Part shown: positions 31,534 to 42,061 of the stretch, piece by piece
How the letters are laid out: the number at the start of each line of letters is the position of its first letter
Position numbering within the stretch: the stretch's first letter is position 1
NCBI GenBank assembly: GCA_003222975.1
Contig: QHXN01000031.1
Coordinates: forward strand, 1-64,000
Source of the DNA: Acidobacteriota bacterium
Lineage (GTDB): Bacteria; Acidobacteriota; Blastocatellia; Pyrinomonadales; Pyrinomonadaceae
Reading direction: 5' to 3'
DNA: 64,000 nucleotides
Translations under genes and position numbers: made by a program
The notes under the pieces: generated by a model
Database searches by the model: none
What the model was told of the DNA's origin: nothing
Seen by the model: the letters and a program-made list of their open reading frames with translations, nothing else

Positions 31534-32070
31534 ATGTCTTACTTAATTGACGGCAACAACGTGATGGGGCAGCGCGTGGGGTGGCACAAGGACAAGGCGG
31601 GCGCGCGGCGGCGTCTGCTGGAGGAGGTGGCGCGGTTCGCACGCGCGGCGGGCGTGACGGCGGAGGTGGTGTTCGACGGAGCGCCGGACGAGTTTTTCCC
31701 CGACGGCTCACGCTTCATGGGCGTGCGCGTCTTCTACGCGGCGCGCGGGTCGGACGCAGACACACGCATCAAGCAGTTGGTCGAGGCGTCGCGCGAGCGG
31801 CGGACGCTGAAGGTCGTCACTTCGGATCGCGCGCTCGCCGACTACGTCAGGCGTTGCGGCGTCGAGGTCATCAGGTCGGGCGAGTTCCGCCGCCGGCTCG
31901 ACGCCGTGGCGGCGGGCACGGAAGAATCAGAACAGGAAGCGCGCGCGGGCGTGAAAGAGTCGGAGCTTGCCGAGTGGATGTACTACTTCGGCGTCTCGCC
32001 CGACGACGACCAGACGCAGCCTAAGAGTGACGCGGGAGCGCGGAAGCGGCGGAGTAAGAAGAAGCGCTAG
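31534..32070 (+). CDS. NYN/YacP-like RNA-binding protein
   Basis: MSYLIDGNNVMGQ...VVFDGAPDEF...VRVFYAARGSDADTRIKQLVE...VVTSDRALADYVRRCG. Confidence 0.85.
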   Translation: MSYLIDGNNVMGQRVGWHKDKAGARRRLLEEVARFARAAGVTAEVVFDGAPDEFFPDGSRFMGVRVFYAARGSDADTRIKQLVEASRERRTLKVVTSDRALADYVRRCGVEVIRSGEFRRRLDAVAAGTEESEQEARAGVKESELAEWMYYFGVSPDDDQTQPKSDAGARKRRSKKKR

Positions 32071-32240
32071 GGGATGAAGCAGAGGGGGGAGAATGAGTCT
32101 GTGGCCGGGGCGGAGTTGCCGGGAGGCGACGACGCCGTGACAGAAGGCCGGACACTGCTCCCGTTTTTCTTTTCGGCCTTCGGGCCTACCTCTACGCCTT
32201 ACCTCAACGCAAGGGAAGCGAAGGAATCAGGAAGGTGCTT

Positions 32241-32687
32241 TTAGCTCTTTGATTTGTTCCCAATAAGTTCCACGTCGAAGATCAGCTTCTCGCCCGCGAG
32301 CGGGTGGTTGCCGTCAATGGTGACCTGCTCGTCGGTGACTTCGGTGACGACGACTTCGATCTGGTTGCCGTCCTGGAGCGGCAATCCGAAGCGCATGCCG
32401 ACCTGCGGCTCGACGGGGAACTGCGCCATCTCGCGCGAGACCGAGGTGACGAGGCCGTCGCGTCGCGGCCCGTAGGCGTCCTCCGGCTCGATCTCGATTG
32501 TCTTCGACTCGCCGACCTGCATGCCGCGCACGCCTTCATCGAAGCCTGGGATGACTTCGCCCGCGCCGACCGTGAACTCCAGCGGCTCGCCCTCGCCCTC
32601 GCGCGAGGAGTCGAAGACCTGACCGTCTTCGAGACGGCCCGTGTAGTGCACGCGCACGCGGTCGCCGTCTTTCGCCGGCTCTGTCAT
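32241..32687 (-). CDS. FKBP-type peptidyl-prolyl isomerase (SlyD-like)
   Basis: [52 protein letters not shown]...[18 protein letters not shown]. Confidence 0.93.
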   Translation of the reverse strand: [148 protein letters not shown]

Positions 32688-32886
32688 AAATGTCCTCCGC
32701 CCGCCCGATTTTTCGGGAAGCATGGCACATCCGTTTGGCAAAAGCCAGCCACGACCACGGGAGCGTCCGCGCCCGAACGCGCGCCGCTTCTGCGGTGGAT
32801 TAACGCCGAAGTTTTAGAATAGACTGTGTCGCGCGCACGCCCGCCGGAGCGCGGCAACGCGCACGCGAACTTACGGGGAGCCGAAG

Positions 32887-35172
32887 ATGAAAAGACAGCC
32901 CTCTTTAGTCACGCCGCTTCTCGTCCTTTCGCTGCTCGCGCCGGCCTTCAGCCAGACGCCGCAGAGGACGCCCGCGCCGCAAACCCCACAGCCGAGCGCC
33001 GCGGCGCAGCAGCCCGTTCCGGCGGCCACGCCCACGCCGACGCCGCAGGAGGAGTCGGACGAGGACGTTGTGCGCATCACGACGAACCTCGTGCAGTTCG
33101 ACGCCGTCGTCACGGACAAGCAGGGCCGTCCGGTGACCGACCTCCGGCCCGAAGACTTCGAAGTCTATGCCAACGGCAGGAAGCAGGAGGTCACGAACTT
33201 CTCTTACATCTCGACCGAGGCGGGCGCGCCCGCCGCCGCCCAGCCCGCCGCGCCGTCGCGACGCGCCGACAAGACGGCCCCGCCCGTCCCGCCCGCGCGC
33301 CTCCGGCCCGGACAGGTGCGCCGCACGGTCGCGCTCGTCGTGGACGACCTCGGCACCTCGTTCGAGAGCCTGCACTTCGTTCGGCAGGCGCTCAAGAAGT
33401 TCGTTGACGAGCAGATGCAGCCGGGCGACCTCGTCGCCATCATGCGGACGAGCGCCGGGATGGGCGCTTTGCAGCAGTTCACCAACGACAAGCGGATGCT
33501 CTACCGCGCCATCGAGCGCGTGCGCTGGTATCCGCAAGGGCGCTCCGGCACGAGCGCCTTCGCGCCGATGGAGGGCCTGCCGCCGAGTAGTAACGACGCC
33601 GGCAGCATGAACGTCGGCGATAGTAAAAGCGGCGGCGGTGGCGACAGCGACGGCAGCAGCTTCGGCGGAGCTGCCGACGCCTCCGCTGATATGGACGAGT
33701 TCCGCGACGAGATTTTCTCGGTCGGCACGCTCGGCGCGGTGAACTTCATCGTGCGCGGGATGATGGAGCTGCCCGGCAGAAAGTCTGTCGTCATGTTCTC
33801 CGACGGCTTCGGAATCTACAACCGCAAAGACCCTTCCAAGGGGACGCGCGTGATAGACAAACTCCGCCGCCTAGTTGACCTCGCCAACCGCGCCTCCGTA
33901 GTCATCTACGCGGTGGACGCGCGCGGCCTGCCCTGCCTGTGCCTGACGGCGGCGGACAACACCGCCGGGCGCTCGATGCAGCAGGTTCAGCAAGCGTTGG
34001 ACGACCGCAGGACGAGCTACCTGGACACGCAGTCCGGCCCGGACTTCCTCGCCGCGCAGACAGGCGGCTTCCTCGTCCACGACAACAACGACCTCAGCGG
34101 CGCAGTCCGCCGCGTGCTCGAAGACCAGAGGGGCTACTACCTCATCGGCTTCCGCCCCGACCGGAGCGTCTTCGACACGATCAGGGGACGCAGGCAATAC
34201 AACAGCCTCCAGGTGAAGCTGAAGCGACCGGGCCTGCGTGTGCGCACGCGCTCCGGCTTCATCGGCGTCACGGACGCCGAGGCCAGGCCCGTGCGCCGCA
34301 CGCGCGGCGAGCAGCTCGTCGGCGCGCTCGCGTCGCCCATCGCTTCGGGCGACTTGGCGCTGCGCCTGACCTCGCTCTTCGGCGGCGACACGGCGGGCGG
34401 CTCGTTCGTCAGCTCGCTCACGCACATAGACATGAGCAAGGTCAACTTCACGGACGAACCCGACGGCTGGCACAAGGCCGTCTTCGACGTGATCGCGCTC
34501 ACCTTCGGCGAGGAAGGGCAGGTCGTTGACCAGATAGACCGCACCGAGACCGTGCGCGTGCGCAAAGAGGCGTTCGACAACGTCCGCCGCGACGGCCTCG
34601 TCTATACGATGCAGGTTCCCATCAAGAAGCCGGGCGCGTACCAACTGCGCGTCGCCGTGCGCGACGCCGCGACCGAGAAGCTCGGCTCGGCCAGCCAGTT
34701 CATCGAAGTCCCGAACCTCAAGAAAGACCGCCTCGCGCTCTCAGGCGTCCTCATGCAGTCGGCCAGCTACAGCGCGGCGCAGTCGGCGGCGGGCGCGGTC
34801 GGCGAGGGGCAGCAGAAGGAGCAGGACGAAGCCCTCGCGCAGGGCAGCCCCGCCCTGCGCCGCTTCCGCCTGGGCGAAGAGATTGACTACTACTTCAACA
34901 TCTACAACGCTCGGCCCAGCCCCGCGGGCCGCCCGCAGTTGCAGACGCAGCTCCGCCTCTTCCGCGACAACCAGCAGGTCTATGCCGGACAGCCAACTAC
35001 CTTCGACGCGAGCAAGCAGACCGACATGAAGAACCTGCACTCAGGCACGCGCATCCGCCTCGGCGGACTCGCGCCCGGCGAGTACGTCCTTCAGGTCATC
35101 GTCACAGACCTGCTCGCGCCCGAAAAGCAGCGCACCGTGACGCAGTGGACTGACTTCGAGATAGTCAAATAG
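32887..35172 (+). CDS. Secreted VWFA-related (TIGR03436-like) protein
   Basis: FDAVVTDKQGRPVTDLRPEDFEVYANGRKQEV; VVDDLGTSFESLHFVRQALKKFVDEQM; RKSVVMFSDGF. Confidence 0.88.
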   Translation: MKRQPSLVTPLLVLSLLAPAFSQTPQRTPAPQTPQPSAAAQQPVPAATPTPTPQEESDEDVVRITTNLVQFDAVVTDKQGRPVTDLRPEDFEVYANGRKQEVTNFSYISTEAGAPAAAQPAAPSRRADKTAPPVPPARLRPGQVRRTVALVVDDLGTSFESLHFVRQALKKFVDEQMQPGDLVAIMRTSAGMGALQQFTNDKRMLYRAIERVRWYPQGRSGTSAFAPMEGLPPSSNDAGSMNVGDSKSGGGGDSDGSSFGGAADASADMDEFRDEIFSVGTLGAVNFIVRGMMELPGRKSVVMFSDGFGIYNRKDPSKGTRVIDKLRRLVDLANRASVVIYAVDARGLPCLCLTAADNTAGRSMQQVQQALDDRRTSYLDTQSGPDFLAAQTGGFLVHDNNDLSGAVRRVLEDQRGYYLIGFRPDRSVFDTIRGRRQYNSLQVKLKRPGLRVRTRSGFIGVTDAEARPVRRTRGEQLVGALASPIASGDLALRLTSLFGGDTAGGSFVSSLTHIDMSKVNFTDEPDGWHKAVFDVIALTFGEEGQVVDQIDRTETVRVRKEAFDNVRRDGLVYTMQVPIKKPGAYQLRVAVRDAATEKLGSASQFIEVPNLKKDRLALSGVLMQSASYSAAQSAAGAVGEGQQKEQDEALAQGSPALRRFRLGEEIDYYFNIYNARPSPAGRPQLQTQLRLFRDNQQVYAGQPTTFDASKQTDMKNLHSGTRIRLGGLAPGEYVLQVIVTDLLAPEKQRTVTQWTDFEIVK

Positions 35173-35249
35173 TTCAAAGTTCAAGGTTCAAAGTTCAAAG
35201 TCGAAGGCGGGCTTCCAACTTTGAACTTTGAACTTTAAACTTTGAACTC
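35171..35249. repeat. Inverted repeat of GTTCAAA heptads
   Basis: agttcaaagttcaaggttcaaagttcaaag ... aactttgaactttgaactttaaactttgaactct. Confidence 0.92.
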
Positions 35250-35250
35250 T

Positions 35251-37617
35251 ATGCCTCTGCTTTTCGCCGTCACGCTCTTTCTGAGCGCGCTGCTGCTCTT
35301 CTGGGTTCAGCCGCTCGCGGGCAAGATGGTGCTCCCCGTTCTGGGCGGGACGCCCGCGGTGTGGAACACCTGCATGCTCTTCTTCCAGGGCGTGCTGCTC
35401 GCGGGCTACGCCTACGTCCTCGCCTCGACGCGCTGGCTCTCGACGCGCGCGCAAGTCCTCCTGCACGCCGCGCTGCTTTGTGCCGCTGCGCTCTCGTTCC
35501 CCGTAGTCGTCGTCGGCGCGGCGGCGGGCATCGTGCCGACGGCAAGCCCCGTCGCGTGGCTTCTGAAGACGCTTACGTTGAGCGTCGGCCTTCCGTTCTT
35601 CGCGCTCTCGGCCAGCGCGCCGCTGCTGCAAAAGTGGTTCTCCCGGACGCGCGCCGCGTCGGCCCCCGACCCCTACTTCCTCTACGCCGCGAGCAACGCC
35701 GGGAGTCTCCTCGCGCTCCTCGCATTCCCCCTGCTCCTCGAACCGAACCTCGCGCTCCGCCAGCAGTCGCGTGCCTGGGCGCTTCTGTACTTCGCACTCG
35801 CCGCCCTCGTCCTCGCGTGCGCGGCCATTGCGTGGCGCACGCGCAAGCCCACGCGAGACGAGACGGCGCGAGACGAGACGGCACGAGCCGATGAGAATGC
35901 GGGGGCGGGACGTTTGACACTTCGGCAGCGCCTGCGCTGGGTGATGCTAGCGTTCGTGCCTTCGAGCCTCGTGCTCGGCGTGACGACTTACATCACGACC
36001 GACGTGGCCGCCGTGCCGCTGCTGTGGGTCATCCCGCTGTCGCTCTACCTTCTGAGCTTCGTGCTCGTCTTCGCGCGAAGGCAGCTCGTCCCGCGTTCTC
36101 TGCCGGCGCGTCTGCTGCCGGGCGCGGCGGTACTGCTCGCACTCGTTTACCTTTCGGGCGCGACGCAGCCGGCCTGGTTCCTCATACTCTTTCATCTCGC
36201 CTTCCTCTTCGTCGCGTCGTTGGTCTGCCACGGCCAACTCGCCGACGAGCGCCCGGCGGCGCGACACCTCGCGGAGTTCTACCTCTGGCTCGCGGCGGGC
36301 GGCGCGCTCGGAGGACTCTTCAATGCGCTCGGCGCGCCGCTTCTTTTCAACACGGTCGTCGAGTACCCGCTCGTCGTCGTGCTGGCGTGCTACCTGCGCC
36401 CGGCCTTCCGGCGCACGCGCGGTCAGTTGCTCGGACTGCGGCTCGGCGCGAAGAGGGCAGAGGGCGGAGCCGGGAAGGTCGAAAGAGGAAACGGTGTTGA
36501 AGGAAGAGTTGAGGATGAGGGCGGCGCTGTCGGGAACGAAAGTGGCGTTGTCGCGGGCGAGCCGCGGGCGAACCGACTCGACCTGCTGCTGCCCTTGGGC
36601 GTCGGCGCGCTCGCGGCTGTGCTCGTGCTCGTCGCGCCGCACATTGGAGTGAACACCGACGAGCACGTGGCGGTCGAGCGCGTCGCGGTCTCGTTGGGCA
36701 TGCCGCTGTTCCTGCTCAACTACTTCTTCGCGCCGCGACCGCTGCACTTCGCGCTCGGCTTCGGCGCGATCATGCTCGCAAGCGCCCTTTTCTCGCAGTC
36801 TTCGGGAGAGACCCTGCGCGCGTCGCGAAACTTCTTCGGAGCGCTGAGGGTCAACGCCGAGGCGTCGGGCGGGGCGCACTGGCTGCGCCACGGGAGCACA
36901 CTGCACGGCAGGCAGTACACAGACCCCGCGCGCCAGTGCCAGCCGCTCTCCTACTACCACCGCGAGGGGCCGCTCGGCTCGGTCTTCGACGCCTTCGACT
37001 CGAAGCCGGACGCCGCGCAGTCGGTCGCCGTCGTCGGCCTCGGCGCGGGCACGACCGCGGCCTACTCGCGCGCCGGCCAGTCGTGGACGTTCTACGAGAT
37101 TGACCCGGCGGTCGTGCAGGTGGCGCGCGACCCGCGCCTCTTCACATACCTGTCGAAGTGCGCCGCCGCGCCGGTCTCGGTCGCCCTCGGCGACGCGCGC
37201 CTGCGTCTGCGCGAAGCGCCCGACGCCGGATACGGCCTCATCGTCCTCGACGCCTTCAGCTCCGACGCCGTGCCCGCACACCTCCTGACGCGCGAGGCGC
37301 TGGCGCTCTACCTCTCGAAGCTCGCGCCGGGCGGGCTGCTCGCCTTCCACACGTCGAACCGCACCCTCGAACTCGAACGCGTCGTCTGCGGCATAGCAGC
37401 CGACGCGGGGCTTGTCTCGCGCGTCTTCGCTGATAGAGAATACAAGCCGGAGATCGGCAAGGACATCTCGACCTGGGTCGTCGTCGCGCGCGCCGACACA
37501 GACCTCGGCGCTCTCTCAGCGGACGCGCGCTGGCAGCCGCTCGACGAGCGCCAGCACAAGCTCGAAGTCTGGCGCGACGACTTCTCCAACGTCGTCGGCG
37601 TCTTCAAGTGGCTGTGA
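35251..37617 (+). CDS. Fused membrane / spermidine synthase-like protein
   Basis: N-terminal polytopic TM region; C-terminal SAM-binding VAVVGLGAGTTAAYSRAGQSWTFYEIDPAVVQVARD...IVLDAFSSDAVPAHLLTREALALY. Confidence 0.85.
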   Translation: MPLLFAVTLFLSALLLFWVQPLAGKMVLPVLGGTPAVWNTCMLFFQGVLLAGYAYVLASTRWLSTRAQVLLHAALLCAAALSFPVVVVGAAAGIVPTASPVAWLLKTLTLSVGLPFFALSASAPLLQKWFSRTRAASAPDPYFLYAASNAGSLLALLAFPLLLEPNLALRQQSRAWALLYFALAALVLACAAIAWRTRKPTRDETARDETARADENAGAGRLTLRQRLRWVMLAFVPSSLVLGVTTYITTDVAAVPLLWVIPLSLYLLSFVLVFARRQLVPRSLPARLLPGAAVLLALVYLSGATQPAWFLILFHLAFLFVASLVCHGQLADERPAARHLAEFYLWLAAGGALGGLFNALGAPLLFNTVVEYPLVVVLACYLRPAFRRTRGQLLGLRLGAKRAEGGAGKVERGNGVEGRVEDEGGAVGNESGVVAGEPRANRLDLLLPLGVGALAAVLVLVAPHIGVNTDEHVAVERVAVSLGMPLFLLNYFFAPRPLHFALGFGAIMLASALFSQSSGETLRASRNFFGALRVNAEASGGAHWLRHGSTLHGRQYTDPARQCQPLSYYHREGPLGSVFDAFDSKPDAAQSVAVVGLGAGTTAAYSRAGQSWTFYEIDPAVVQVARDPRLFTYLSKCAAAPVSVALGDARLRLREAPDAGYGLIVLDAFSSDAVPAHLLTREALALYLSKLAPGGLLAFHTSNRTLELERVVCGIAADAGLVSRVFADREYKPEIGKDISTWVVVARADTDLGALSADARWQPLDERQHKLEVWRDDFSNVVGVFKWL

Positions 37618-37618
37618 A

Positions 37619-37723
37619 AAGGCCGTGAACCGTAAACCGTGACAAGTGGTTTTTGCATTGGCACGGTTCGCGGTTTCCGGCTCACAGCTTTTATCTCGTC
37701 ACGGTTTACGGTTCACGGCTTTT
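37619..37723. repeat. Inverted repeat of GTGAACC/GTAAACC heptads with two right arms
   Basis: ggccgtgaaccgtaaaccgtgacaag ... gcacggttcgcggtttccggctcac ... gtcacggtttacggttcacggc. Confidence 0.9.
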
Positions 37724-39652
37724 ATGCGATCTGTAATCGTCGGCACGGCGGGGCACATTGACCACGGGAAGACGAGCTTGGTGCGCGCGCTGACGGGCGT
37801 GGACGCTGACCGCCTGCCGGAGGAAAAGCGGCGCGGCATCACGATTGACCTCGGCTTCGCGGAGCTTGATCTGGGCGAGGTGCGCGTTGGCTTCGTGGAC
37901 GTGCCCGGCCACGAGCGTTTCGTGAAGAACATGCTGGCGGGCGCGCACGGCATTGACCTCGCGGCGCTCGTCATCGCCGCGGACGAGGGCGTGATGCCGC
38001 AGACGCGCGAGCACTTCGACATCTGCCGCCTGCTCGCCGTCGCTGCGGGCCTCGTCGTCCTCACGAAGACCGACACGGTTGACGAGGAGCTGCTCGAACT
38101 CGTCCGCGCGGAGGCCGAGGAGTTGGTCGCGGGGTCGTTCCTCGAAGACGCGCCGGTCGTCGCCGTGAGCGCGCGCACGGGGGAGGGGATTGAAGAGTTG
38201 AAGGCGAAGCTGCGCGAGGCCGCGCTCGCCGCGCCCGCGCGCGACTCCGATACGGTGACGCGTTTGCCCGTTGACCGCTCGTTCACGATGCGCGGCTTCG
38301 GCGCGGTGGTGACGGGCACGCTCGTCGCGGGCGAGATCGCGGAGTGGCAGGAGTTGGAGCTACTGCCGGCGGGCGCGCGCGTCCGCGTGCGCGGCGTGCA
38401 GGTTCACGGCTCGACCGTGAAGACCGCGACGGCAGGGCAGCGCACGGCGGTCAACCTCGGCGGCGTCGAGGCGTCGGGGGTCGTGCGCGGGATGGTGCTC
38501 GCGCCGGCGGGCCGCCTCGCCGCGACGCAGATCATGGACGCGCGCGTCTCAGTTTTGAAAGACGTGCCGCGCCCTCTGAAGACCAGACAGCGCGTGCGCG
38601 TGCACCACGGCACGGCGGAAGTCCTCGCGCGCGTCGTCGTGCTCGAAGGGCCGGGCGAGCCAAGTGAGACCGTGCCGGGCGCGGCGGGGTTAGTCCAACT
38701 CCGACTCGAATCTCCGATAGTCGCGCTTCCCGGCGACCGCTTCATCCTGCGTACATACTCGCCGCAGCAGACGGTCGCGGGCGGCGAGGTTCTGGACGCG
38801 CACGCGCCGAAGCACCGCGGTCGCGAGCGCGCGGCGGCGCGTGCGCGGCTCGCATCGCTCGCGGGCGCGGACGCGGCGGCGCGGCTCGCCTTCTTCGTCG
38901 AGTCAACGGGCGAGCGCGGCCTGCGTCGCGCCGAGGCCGCGTCGCGCACGGGCTGGCGCGACGACGTGCTCGACGCCGCGCTCGCCGAGGCGCGCGGGCG
39001 CGGCGCGGTCGTCGAGGCCGAGGGCGTGCTCGCGAGCCGCGAGGTCTTCGAGCGGCTTTTGCGCGCGGCGGTCGCGGAGGTCGAGGCTCATCACGTGCGC
39101 GAGCCTCTGTCGCGCGGCCTCGCGCGCGAGACTTTGCGCGAGCGCGTGTTCGCGCGCGCCGCGCCGGAACTCTTCCGCTCGGCCTTGCAGCGCGCCGAGG
39201 CCGAAGGCGCACTCGTCTCGGAGCGCGAGCTTGTGCGCTCGCGCGGCCACAGCCTCGAACTCTCGCCCGCGGACGAGGCGCTGCGCGAACGGCTTGAGAA
39301 AGTTTATCGCGAAGCCGCGCTCGAAGCCCCGACGCTCGAAGAGGCTTTCGCGCGCGCCGACGCCGACGCCGGCAAGCGCCGCGAGCACCTGCGCAAGATT
39401 CTCCAGTTGCTGATTGACGCGGGTGCGCTCGTCCGCGTCCGCGAAGACCTCTTCTTCCACCGCGGCGCGCTCGACCGGCTGGTCGCCGCCTTGCGCGAGT
39501 ACGCCGCCGGCCGCGGGCCGGAGCGCCTGATTGACGTGGCCGCCTTCAAGGAACTCTCCGGCGTCTCGCGCAAGTACGCCATCCCGCTCCTCGAATACTT
39601 CGACCGCGAGCGCGTCACGCGCCGCGCCGGGGACAAGAGGGTGATTCTCTGA
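37724..39652 (+). CDS. selB: Selenocysteine-specific translation elongation factor SelB
   Basis: [47 protein letters not shown]...[42 protein letters not shown]; winged-helix C-terminal half. Confidence 0.95.
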   Translation: MRSVIVGTAGHIDHGKTSLVRALTGVDADRLPEEKRRGITIDLGFAELDLGEVRVGFVDVPGHERFVKNMLAGAHGIDLAALVIAADEGVMPQTREHFDICRLLAVAAGLVVLTKTDTVDEELLELVRAEAEELVAGSFLEDAPVVAVSARTGEGIEELKAKLREAALAAPARDSDTVTRLPVDRSFTMRGFGAVVTGTLVAGEIAEWQELELLPAGARVRVRGVQVHGSTVKTATAGQRTAVNLGGVEASGVVRGMVLAPAGRLAATQIMDARVSVLKDVPRPLKTRQRVRVHHGTAEVLARVVVLEGPGEPSETVPGAAGLVQLRLESPIVALPGDRFILRTYSPQQTVAGGEVLDAHAPKHRGRERAAARARLASLAGADAAARLAFFVESTGERGLRRAEAASRTGWRDDVLDAALAEARGRGAVVEAEGVLASREVFERLLRAAVAEVEAHHVREPLSRGLARETLRERVFARAAPELFRSALQRAEAEGALVSERELVRSRGHSLELSPADEALRERLEKVYREAALEAPTLEEAFARADADAGKRREHLRKILQLLIDAGALVRVREDLFFHRGALDRLVAALREYAAGRGPERLIDVAAFKELSGVSRKYAIPLLEYFDRERVTRRAGDKRVIL

Positions 39653-39654
39653 AG

Positions 39655-39803
39655 TGAGGCAGGAGGCAGACGGCAGGGGCAGGAGGCAGGAGCAGACGGC
39701 AGGAGGCAGTGGTTGACTTCAACAGGCGTCGCGCTTTCACCTTAACCGCTCGTCGAAGATTTTTTCCTGCCTCCTGCCGTCTGCTCCTGCCTCCTGCTCC
39801 TCG
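39655..39803. repeat. Inverted repeat of GAGGCAG/ACGGCAG heptads
   Basis: gaggcaggaggcagacggcaggggcaggaggcaggagcagacggcaggaggcag ... ctgcctcctgccgtctgctcctgcctcctgctcct. Confidence 0.93.
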
Positions 39804-39972
39804 CCCCTTCAAAAACTTCCTTGCTTCCAGCGTGCGGGGGCGCTAACATAGCGGCGAATCCGAGCAGTGCAGTTTTGCACGAAGCCGCAACCGGTGAATT
39901 CTCAGGTACAAGCTTTTCCGGCTTTATCTTTAGCCGATACTTTACCAACTCAACGAACGCTGGAGGTTCAAG

Positions 39973-40188
39973 ATGAAGAGCCTAGTTGACGTTCTGCTTG
40001 GGATCGTGGGAGTGGTCGCACTCGTGTACGCGATCATCAGGTTCTATAACTTTGTGACCGGAGTGAGCACGGGCTTCACGCGCGATCTGATAATAGCGAT
40101 CATCGGCTTCGTCGTGATGTGCGTCTGCGCGCTCGCGATCTTCCTGCGCCACTCCGGGGCGGAGGAGGAGATTCACATCACGCAGTGA
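39973..40188 (+). CDS. Small membrane protein
   Basis: 71 aa, two TM segments; ggagg upstream. Confidence 0.6.
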   Translation: MKSLVDVLLGIVGVVALVYAIIRFYNFVTGVSTGFTRDLIIAIIGFVVMCVCALAIFLRHSGAEEEIHITQ

Positions 40189-40388
40189 CCGAGGGCCGCC
40201 TGGTTGCTTCTCTTTCGTGAGTCGGAGGCTCCGCGCCGGGGCGTTCAGAAGAACCGCGCGGCCACCGCACGCACGCCGACGAGTTTGCGGGCGTCGCGCG
40301 CGCCGTCACCCGACGTTCGAGGGCGCGCGCGACGCCTCTCGTTTTACGCGCGCCGGAACTCTGACCCCTTCAGGAAAGGACTCGCCCG

Positions 40389-40742
40389 ATGTCCCTGACC
40401 TTCACGCACGCGCTCTTGCAGGCCGAGCCGATGCGCATCCCCGCTTACTTCCCCTGGGTGGCCCTGGGGCTGCTCGGCCTCGGCGGCCTCGGCTGGCTGA
40501 TCGCCGCCGTGCTCGGGTTTGCGCGCGCGCGCGCCTTCGGCGACTCGCCGCGCTGGTTCGCAGTCTCCGCCGTCTGCCTCCTGCTCTACCACGTGCAGTG
40601 GTTCGTCTTCGCCATCTACGGCATGAACGAGGGGAACATAGAGAACGTAGTCGGCATGGCCGCCTTCTTCAACCTCTTCGTCGCGCTCGGCGCGCTGTGC
40701 GCCGTCGTCGGCTTCATGCGCCTCACAGCCCCGCGGGACTAA
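40389..40742 (+). CDS. Hypothetical membrane protein
   Basis: 117 aa, three predicted TM segments. Confidence 0.6.
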   Translation: MSLTFTHALLQAEPMRIPAYFPWVALGLLGLGGLGWLIAAVLGFARARAFGDSPRWFAVSAVCLLLYHVQWFVFAIYGMNEGNIENVVGMAAFFNLFVALGALCAVVGFMRLTAPRD

Positions 40743-40747
40743 AACAA

Positions 40748-40832
40748 TTGCGGAATGCGGATTTCGGATCGCAGATTAGAGAACAGCATTGTTCTCATCA
40801 ATCCGCAATCTGAAATCCGCATTCCGCAATCC
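40748..40832. repeat. Inverted repeat of GCGGATT/TCGGATC heptads
   Basis: ttgcggaatgcggatttcggatcgcagatt ... aatccgcaatctgaaatccgcattccgcaat. Confidence 0.9.
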
Positions 40833-40837
40833 CCAAG

Positions 40838-41815
40838 TCACCTATGGCTCAACTCGCGCGCGGCCTCGACGGCGTAGTAGGTAAGGATCACGTCCGCGCC
40901 CGCGCGCCGGATGCTCGTCAGCGTCTCCATCATCGCGCGCTTCTCGTCTATCCAGCCGCGCTCGGCTGCCGCCTTAATCATCGCGTACTCGCCAGAGACT
41001 TGGTAGGCGGCGAGCGGCAGGTCGAAACGCTCGCGCACCATGCGCAGGATGTCGAGGTAGGGCGTCGCGGGCTTGACCATCAGGAAGTCCGCGCCCTCGG
41101 CGTAGTCCAGCTCCGCCTCGCGCATGGCCTCGCGCGCGTTGGCCGCGTCCATCTGGTAGGCGCGGCGGTCGCCGAACGCGGGCGCGCTGTCGGCGGCCTC
41201 GCGGAACGGCCCGTAGAAGGCCGACGCGTACTTCACGGCGTAAGACATGACGGCCACGTGCTCGAATCCGCCGTCGTCGAGCGCCTCGCGGATCGCGCCG
41301 ACCTGCCCGTCCATCATCGCCGACGGCGCGACGATGTCCGCGCCCGCCTCGGCCTGGCTGACCGCCGTGCGCGCGAGCAACTCCAGCGACTCGTCGTTCA
41401 AGACCTCGCCCTCGCGCACCACGCCGCAGTGCCCGTGCGAGGTGTACTCGCACAGACACGTGTCGGCGATGACGACCATCTCCGGGACGGCGCGGCGCAC
41501 CGCACGGATGGCCTCCTGCACGACGCCGCGGCTGGCGTAAGCGCCCGACGCCGTCTCGTCCTTCGATTCGGGAAGGCCGAAGAGGATGACTGCCGGGACT
41601 CCTGCGTCGAAGGCCGCGGCGGCCTCGCGCGCGGCCTCGTCCGTCGAGAGGTTGAAGACGCCGGGCATCGAGGAGACTTCGCGCCGCACGCCCTCGCCGG
41701 GGCACGCGAACAGCGGCAGGATCAAATCCTCGCGCGCGAGCCGCGCCTCGCGCACCAGCGCCCGCACACCCTCCCGCTGCCTCAGACGCCTCGGACGATG
41801 AACAAGATTAGACAT
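40838..41815 (-). CDS. hemB: Delta-aminolevulinic acid dehydratase (porphobilinogen synthase)
   Basis: [27 protein letters not shown]...[19 protein letters not shown]...[17 protein letters not shown]...[13 protein letters not shown]...[14 protein letters not shown]. Confidence 0.96.
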   Translation of the reverse strand: MSNLVHRPRRLRQREGVRALVREARLAREDLILPLFACPGEGVRREVSSMPGVFNLSTDEAAREAAAAFDAGVPAVILFGLPESKDETASGAYASRGVVQEAIRAVRRAVPEMVVIADTCLCEYTSHGHCGVVREGEVLNDESLELLARTAVSQAEAGADIVAPSAMMDGQVGAIREALDDGGFEHVAVMSYAVKYASAFYGPFREAADSAPAFGDRRAYQMDAANAREAMREAELDYAEGADFLMVKPATPYLDILRMVRERFDLPLAAYQVSGEYAMIKAAAERGWIDEKRAMMETLTSIRRAGADVILTYYAVEAARELSHR

Positions 41816-41960
41816 ACAAGAAACTCTCACACCCCTACAAACCTACCGGCGTCCCTCATCATACGTTCCCCGCCCGCGCCCGCGCAAACCCGCCCCTGCA
41901 TGCCACTTGACCTTGTCCCCACCCATCCCTAATAATCGCCGCCAAGACAAACATCCCCGT

Positions 41961-42037
41961 GGCGGGGTAGCTCAGCTGGTCAGAGCGTCGGATTCATAAC
42001 CCGAAGGTCGCGTGTTCAAGCCACGCCCCCGCTACCA
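41961..42037 (+). tRNA. tRNA-Met (anticodon CAT), CCA encoded
   Basis: GGCGGGG acceptor, D arm GCTC..GAGC, anticodon loop TTCATAA, T arm GCGTG TTCAAGC CACGC, CCCCGCT ACCA. Confidence 0.93.
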
Positions 42038-42061
42038 ACCTTTCCCTTAAGCTACAGCGGT

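Noticed and set aside
32143-32181. GAAGGCCG/CGGCCTTC inverted repeat with T-rich loop
   Set aside because: T-tract is in the loop and not after the stem; not a convincing terminator and too short to call.
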